Positions 59,409-64,000 of a DNA stretch of 64,000 nt are shown piece after piece; position 1 is the first letter of the stretch; each line of letters opens with the position of its first letter. The stretch is from contig CALXAP010000001.1 in the NCBI GenBank assembly GCA_944386325.1, forward strand, positions 120,675 through 184,674, in the 5' to 3' direction. The DNA is from an uncultured Clostridia bacterium (lineage in GTDB: Bacteria; Bacillota; Clostridia; TANB77; CAG-508). The notes beneath the pieces are model-generated. The model searched no databases and was not told where the DNA came from. It saw nothing but the letters and a program-made list of their open reading frames with translations. Made by a program: the position numbers and the translations under genes.

Positions 59409-62400
59409 ATGATAAAAAGATTAAAATATAAAAGAATTTTAGCTAGTATTTTACTATTAATTATAATGTTAAGTGTAGCACAGCCTATATTTGCAGCATC
59501 TGGAACAGGAAAATGGGTTGGAGGTCAGTATGCTTCATATATTAAAACAACTGACAATGCAGATACACTATATGGAATTATAATTAGAAAATTAATTAAT
59601 TACAACACAGGAGAAAAAAGAACAGTATTTTGTGCAGAACACGGTATTGATTTTGCTACAGATATTGTATATAACGGAAGCTATTATACGCCAGTTGATT
59701 CAAAAATTAGGAAGGCTTGTAAAATTGCTTATTTAGGTTGGTACAAAGATAAAGGTGATTATGTCGTAGATGGTGGTATTTCAAATGCAGATAAAAAGAA
59801 ATATGCCCTAGTCCAACAATTTATATGGGAAACATTAGGACAAAGCAATGCAAGATTTATAGATAGTGGAATTCAAGCAGAATATGAAAAGTTAAAAGAC
59901 GAAATTAACAATGAAATTGCTAGAATAGAAACAAGACCAAGTTTTGACGGAACAACGATAAATGTTCAAGCAGGAGAAAGTAAAACAATAACTGATACAA
60001 ATGGTGTTTTATCTAGTTACCCTAGCATAGACAAAACTACTAATGGAATTAGAGTTACACACTCAAAAGGAAGTAACTCAATGACTATATTAGTAGATGA
60101 AAATACTACTTTAGAAAATTATACAATAACAGATGCTCAATTTAAGTCATGGGGTATGATTAAAGATGGAACAGAAGATAAAGACACAATGGTATTTTTT
60201 GAGTTCCAAGATGGAGTTCAAAATCAATTATACTCAATGGCATATAATGATCCAATAACATTAAGTGTAAGTTTAAAAATCGAAAGTTTTGGTAAATTAG
60301 AACTTTCAAAGTTAAACAAAGAAGGCGATTTAGTTCCAGGAGCTGTGTTCAAAGTTACAGGTCCGAACAATTATAGTAAAGAAGTAACTGTAACAAATGG
60401 AAAGATAACTTTAGACAAACTAAAGAAAGGTACTTATACAATAAAAGAAATATCTGCTCCTTATGGCTATCTTTTAGATACTAAATCCTACAATGTAGAA
60501 GTAAAAGTAAATCAAACAGCAACTCAAGCAGTTGTAAACATTGAGCCAACAGGAACTTTTACATTAGTTAAGAAAAATGCAGATAAATCAGCAAATTTAA
60601 AAGGTGCAGAATATAGAATATGGAATAATAATTATGACAAAACTTTTACAACAAATGATAATGGAGAAATAAAAGTAGAAGGACTAAAATTAGGAAAATA
60701 TAATTATCAAGAAACAAAAGCACCAGAAGGTTACTTATTAGATGATACAGTATATTCTTTTGAACTTAAATATAAAGATCAAAATACAGCAGTCGTATTT
60801 GCATCAGCAGAAAGAACTGACAAAGAGCCAACAGGAAGTATATCTATAATTAAAAAAGATATAAAAACAGGCTCTACAACACAAGGAGATGCTGTTTTTG
60901 AAGGTGCAGTATATAAAGTATATGCTAATGAAGATATATACAATAAAGCTAAAACTAAAAAATTTTATTCTAAAGGGGATTTAGTTGCAACAAGAACTAT
61001 GGATGAAAAAGGAACAACAGAAGATATAACAAAATTACCGTTGGGCAAATATCTAGTGAAAGAAGAAGTCGCACCTAAAGGATATATGTTAGATACAAAA
61101 GAATATGAAGTTAATTTAACATATAAAGATCAACATGAAGAAATAATTTCTAATACAACAACAAGTTTAGAAAAAGTAAAAGAAATGGGACTTCACATTT
61201 TCAAATCTGGAATTAAAGAAAATTCTGGAGTAACTCCTGGATTAGCAGGTGCAGAATTTACAATAAAATTAAATGCAGATGTAGAAAAAGCTTATGATCA
61301 AGGCTACACTTATGAAGAAGTATGGAATGGAATTGATAAAGATGGAAATCTAGTAACAGTAGAAGAAAAAAGAGTTGCAGAAGCTCAAAAAATAGCTCCA
61401 ACTTATGAAATTATAACAACAGATGAAAATGGAGATGCGTATACTCAAAATAAATTGCCTTTTGGCAAGTATATTGTAAAAGAAACAAAGACTCCAGCAG
61501 ATTATGAAACATCAGTTGATTTTACATTTTCTATTACAGAAGATGAGTCTGAAGTTGTAGAAATAGCAAAGAAAACAAAGCATATAGTAGTAAATAATGA
61601 ACAGTTAGAAACTTATATCAAACTTATAAAGAAAGATTTAAAAACAAATAAACCAGTAACTTTAAATTCTACAACATTTGAAATTAAAGCGACTGAAGAT
61701 ATATACGATAGAGCAACTAAAGAAATTTTATACAAAAAAGGAGAAACAATATCTCAAAAAGTCGGAAACACAACATATACTTCATTTACAACAAATGCAG
61801 ACAATATTGTGATTCCAGATTATTCATATAATTCTGAAAATGATAATAAGGCAGAAGTTACAACACCTTTAAAATTACCAGTTGGAAGTTATGAAATAAC
61901 AGAAATAAAAATTCCTGAGGGCTTTTTACAATTAGATAAACCTGTAACTTTTGAAATCAAGAACATTAAAAATTATGACACAGACAAAGACGGAGATTTT
62001 ATAAAAGAAATAGTTATAAAAAATGAACAACCAACAGGAACTATAAAATTAGACAAAACTATTGCTATAAGAGAAAATGTAGATACTTCGTTAATTGATT
62101 TATCAGACTTATCTGGAATTGAATTTAAGCTAACAGCAAAAGAAGATATAATTGATAAAGCAGACGGCAGTATTATATATAAGCAAGATCAAGAAATAAA
62201 GATATATAATCTAACTAAAAATGGGGAACTTACAATTAGTGATTTGCCAATGGGAACTTATGAAATTGAAGAAACAAAAACTTTAGATGGTTTAGTTTTA
62301 AACACAACAAAATATGAAGTTAAATTTGAACAAAAAGATACAGTAACAAAAATTTACGAGCAAAAATTAGATGTAAAAAATGATACAACATTAGTAGAAT

Positions 62401-63608
62401 TTTCTAAAACTGATATAACAGGAGATAAAGAATTGGCAGGTGCAAAACTAACTGTTTTAGATAGTGAAGGTAATATTATAGATACATGGACTTCTACTAA
62501 AGAAACTCATAGAATAGAGGGACTAACAGTTGGAAAAGAGTACACACTAAAAGAAGAAATTGCACCAGATGGCTATGTTTTAGCAACAGAAATAAAATTC
62601 AAAGTAGAAGAAACTAATGAGATTCAAAAAGTAACAATGATAGATAAAATAGTTGAAATATCTAAAGAAGATATATCTGGAAATGAGATAGAAGGTGCTA
62701 AATTACAAGTATTAGACAAAGACGATAATGTAATAGACGAGTGGATTTCAGAAAAAGAAGCACACAGAGTGAAAGGATTAAAAGAAAATGAAACATACAC
62801 ATTACATGAAGAGTTAGCAGTTGGAAATTATGTAAAAGCATCTGATATAGAATTTACTGTTACAGAGGATAAAGAAAATCAAAAAATTACTATGATAGAT
62901 AAATTAGTAGAAGTAACTAAAACAGATTTAACAACAGGAGAAGAACTAGAGGGAGCAGAGTTAGAGGTTGTAGACGATGAAGGAAATGTAATAGACAAAT
63001 GGACTTCTACCAAAGAACCACATCAAGTCAAAGGACTAGAAGAAGGTCAAACTTACATACTAAAAGAGACAATAGCTCCTTATGGATACGAGATTACTGA
63101 AGAAATAGAATTTACTGTTACAACAGACAAAGAAACTCAGAAAATTGAGATGAAAGATATGCCAATACTAAAGAATATAAAAGTAATTAAAGTTGATTCT
63201 GAAACAAAAGAAACAATTAAAGATAAATTTACTTTTGCAATTTATGAAGATTCAGAATGTACTAAATTAATTAAAGAAGTTCAATCTAATAAAGAAGATG
63301 GAACAGCTATATTTGAAGATTTAAGATATGGCATTTATTATATAAAAGAAACAAAAGCACCAACAGATTATGAATTATCTAATAAAGTTGTAAAAGTAGA
63401 GATAAATAACAAAGGAGTATTTGTAGATGATGAACAAATAGAAGAAAAAGAAGACACAATAGAATTTACATTTGAAAACAAAAAAATAGAAGTTCCTAAA
63501 ACTGGAGATAATAGTAATATGAAACTCTTTGCAGGATTGGGTTTGCTTTCTTTACTAGGAATAACATGCATATTAATTCAGAACCACAAGAAAAATAAAG
63601 AAGAATAG
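59409..63608 (+). CDS. Large thioester / Cna_B (SpaA-type) adhesin with sortase anchor
   Basis: A 1399-residue surface protein. Signal peptide 1-30. The first domain has a thioester-adhesin signature: C75 in VFCAEHG and Q136 in VQQFIW, which can form an internal Cys-Gln thioester for covalent attachment. From about residue 300 come roughly ten Cna_B/SpaA-type beta domains, each starting with a K-containing strand (GKLELSKLNKEG, GTFTLVKKNADK, GSISIIKKDIK, TLVEFSKTDIT) and ending with an E-containing strand (YTIKEISAP, YNYQETKAPEG, YTLKEEIAPDG), the pairs that make Lys-Asn isopeptide bonds. The end is VPKTGD, a hydrophobic helix and KKNKEE, a class-C/LPxTG-variant sorting signal. ATG 59409 follows AAAGGAGG; upstream codons belong to the leader. 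Such proteins are common cargo of Tn1549-type elements and may aid cell contact during transfer. Confidence 0.93.
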   Translation: MIKRLKYKRILASILLLIIMLSVAQPIFAASGTGKWVGGQYASYIKTTDNADTLYGIIIRKLINYNTGEKRTVFCAEHGIDFATDIVYNGSYYTPVDSKIRKACKIAYLGWYKDKGDYVVDGGISNADKKKYALVQQFIWETLGQSNARFIDSGIQAEYEKLKDEINNEIARIETRPSFDGTTINVQAGESKTITDTNGVLSSYPSIDKTTNGIRVTHSKGSNSMTILVDENTTLENYTITDAQFKSWGMIKDGTEDKDTMVFFEFQDGVQNQLYSMAYNDPITLSVSLKIESFGKLELSKLNKEGDLVPGAVFKVTGPNNYSKEVTVTNGKITLDKLKKGTYTIKEISAPYGYLLDTKSYNVEVKVNQTATQAVVNIEPTGTFTLVKKNADKSANLKGAEYRIWNNNYDKTFTTNDNGEIKVEGLKLGKYNYQETKAPEGYLLDDTVYSFELKYKDQNTAVVFASAERTDKEPTGSISIIKKDIKTGSTTQGDAVFEGAVYKVYANEDIYNKAKTKKFYSKGDLVATRTMDEKGTTEDITKLPLGKYLVKEEVAPKGYMLDTKEYEVNLTYKDQHEEIISNTTTSLEKVKEMGLHIFKSGIKENSGVTPGLAGAEFTIKLNADVEKAYDQGYTYEEVWNGIDKDGNLVTVEEKRVAEAQKIAPTYEIITTDENGDAYTQNKLPFGKYIVKETKTPADYETSVDFTFSITEDESEVVEIAKKTKHIVVNNEQLETYIKLIKKDLKTNKPVTLNSTTFEIKATEDIYDRATKEILYKKGETISQKVGNTTYTSFTTNADNIVIPDYSYNSENDNKAEVTTPLKLPVGSYEITEIKIPEGFLQLDKPVTFEIKNIKNYDTDKDGDFIKEIVIKNEQPTGTIKLDKTIAIRENVDTSLIDLSDLSGIEFKLTAKEDIIDKADGSIIYKQDQEIKIYNLTKNGELTISDLPMGTYEIEETKTLDGLVLNTTKYEVKFEQKDTVTKIYEQKLDVKNDTTLVEFSKTDITGDKELAGAKLTVLDSEGNIIDTWTSTKETHRIEGLTVGKEYTLKEEIAPDGYVLATEIKFKVEETNEIQKVTMIDKIVEISKEDISGNEIEGAKLQVLDKDDNVIDEWISEKEAHRVKGLKENETYTLHEELAVGNYVKASDIEFTVTEDKENQKITMIDKLVEVTKTDLTTGEELEGAELEVVDDEGNVIDKWTSTKEPHQVKGLEEGQTYILKETIAPYGYEITEEIEFTVTTDKETQKIEMKDMPILKNIKVIKVDSETKETIKDKFTFAIYEDSECTKLIKEVQSNKEDGTAIFEDLRYGIYYIKETKAPTDYELSNKVVKVEINNKGVFVDDEQIEEKEDTIEFTFENKKIEVPKTGDNSNMKLFAGLGLLSLLGITCILIQNHKKNKEE

Positions 63609-63616
63609 TTAAATAT

Positions 63617-63656
63617 AGAGAGATTAGCATAATATAAAAGTTAATCTCTCTTTTTT
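63617..63656 (+). terminator. Terminator after the adhesin gene
   Basis: AGAGAGATTA (63617-63626) pairs with TAATCTCTCT (63642-63651), followed by a T-run. Confidence 0.85.
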
Positions 63657-63667
63657 AATAAATATTA

Positions 63668-63696
63668 TGACAAAAAAATAATAATGTGATATACTC
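63668..63696 (+). promoter_or_regulatory. Promoter of the last small gene
   Basis: ATGACA (63668-63673), 17 bases, TATACT (63691-63696). Confidence 0.55.
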
Positions 63697-63735
63697 ATTA
63701 TGATAAAAAAATAATTTAATGAGGAGAAGATAAGC

Positions 63736-63912
63736 ATGGGATTTTTTAATAATAATGATGATGAATTTAAAGTTGGAGATAAGGTTAGAGTTAAATACAG
63801 AGGACAAGAAGGATATATAATAGATAAAAATGATAGCTTATATATGGTATCTCTTGATGATGGAAAATATGTAGACTCATATTCAGCAGACCAATTGGAA
63901 AAATGTTGGTAA
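63736..63912 (+). CDS. Small KOW/SH3-like protein, unknown
   Basis: A 58-residue protein with a small beta-barrel-like sequence: VGDKVRVKYRGQEGYIIDKND and YMVSLDDGKYVDSYSADQLEK, reminiscent of KOW/DUF4314-type small domains found in conjugative elements. GAGGAG (63721-63726) precedes ATG 63736. It has its own promoter and terminator. Function unknown; probably an element gene. Confidence 0.7.
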   Translation: MGFFNNNDDEFKVGDKVRVKYRGQEGYIIDKNDSLYMVSLDDGKYVDSYSADQLEKCW

Positions 63913-63947
63913 TAAAATTTAGTAAGATAAATAGTAATTTACCAAAA

Positions 63948-63974
63948 AGATTGTCAGTAATGACAGTCTTTTTT
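63948..63974 (+). terminator. Terminator at the window end
   Basis: AGATTGTCA (63948-63956) pairs with TGACAGTCT (63961-63969) with one wobble and a T-run. Confidence 0.75.
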
Positions 63975-64000
63975 GTACGACAGGCAGTTATACAAATAAA

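Noticed and set aside
1..64000. Template repeat and reverse transcriptase for the candidate DGR
   Set aside because: No second G+C-rich AAY-rich copy of 571-681 and no reverse-transcriptase motif was found by reading the window; they must be outside if they exist.
1..64000. tRNA and rRNA genes
   Set aside because: I saw no cloverleaf with a terminal CCA region or rRNA-like stretch; a covariance search would be needed to be certain.

Overview
The window is A+T-rich, densely coding DNA from a Gram-positive, spore-forming, low-GC bacterium, most likely a class Clostridia member of the Bacillota and plausibly a gut-associated lineage. The evidence is the dipicolinate synthase subunit gene dpaB, a T-box in front of thrS, GntR/YtrA-type and bacitracin-type ABC modules, a DacF-like D,D-carboxypeptidase, a sortase-type cell-wall anchor, purine-rich ribosome binding sites and frequent TTG/GTG starts. 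All coding regions read in the standard bacterial code.

Layout. 1-815: the 3' part of a C-type-lectin/formylglycine-enzyme-like gene whose last ~130 bases look like the variable region of a diversity-generating retroelement (DGR); no template repeat or reverse transcriptase is visible, so they would lie outside. 1.0-13.4 kb: cell-wall carboxypeptidase, small membrane proteins, a broken Bce-type ABC gene, a GntR-ABC-permease operon, a complete response regulator / ABC / permease / histidine kinase operon, an MBL-fold hydrolase, metK, and an ECF sigma factor joined to a membrane protein. 13.5-23.2 kb: a PfkB-SIS fusion, a frameshifted Ig-like/C39 peptidase gene, hsp20, dpaB, an SOS-controlled YneA-like gene, a tyrosine recombinase and a frameshifted GH30 glycosidase. 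23.4-32.5 kb: a large MacB-like ABC protein with a partner exported protein, a RhuM-Fic protein, a VanZ-family protein, a C39-like peptidase and a VanRS-like two-component system.

32.5-46 kb: a MYG1-family gene, clpB with its 5' end cut off by a Sua5-family gene fragment, a second RhuM-Fic gene, a GNAT acetyltransferase, an alpha/beta hydrolase, a thrS 3' fragment, a DUF1287 gene, a second VanZ gene, and an operon of a PEP-synthase-like phosphotransferase, a histidine phosphatase and a Sua5/YrdC protein. 46-52.5 kb: an EamA transporter, a second ECF sigma/membrane-protein pair, an IS1634-like transposase remnant and a stretch of decayed genes (radical SAM, GmhA, methyltransferase, 2'-5' RNA-ligase-like) around one intact BKACE/DUF849 gene. 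52.5-54.8 kb: T-box and intact thrS. 54.8-64 kb: a very A+T-rich 1.3 kb leader, then an unknown acidic protein, ParA, ParB, a membrane-anchored protein, a 1399-residue thioester/Cna_B adhesin and a small protein. This looks like one end of a Tn1549-type integrative conjugative element.

Themes. (i) Envelope stress and antimicrobial-peptide sensing is over-represented: two two-component systems, both with phased CTTAAC repeats nearby, several ABC exporters and two VanZ proteins. (ii) Partial copies of genes are scattered through the window (mbl/metK, sua5, thrS, a response regulator, an ABC ATPase). (iii) At least five genes are interrupted by single-base indels, all outside the housekeeping genes. 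(iv) Two RhuM-Fic paralogues each carry a different perfect palindrome at the same internal coding position. The strongest candidates for something notable are the DGR variable region, the RhuM palindromes, the clpB/sua5 junction, and the element end downstream of thrS.
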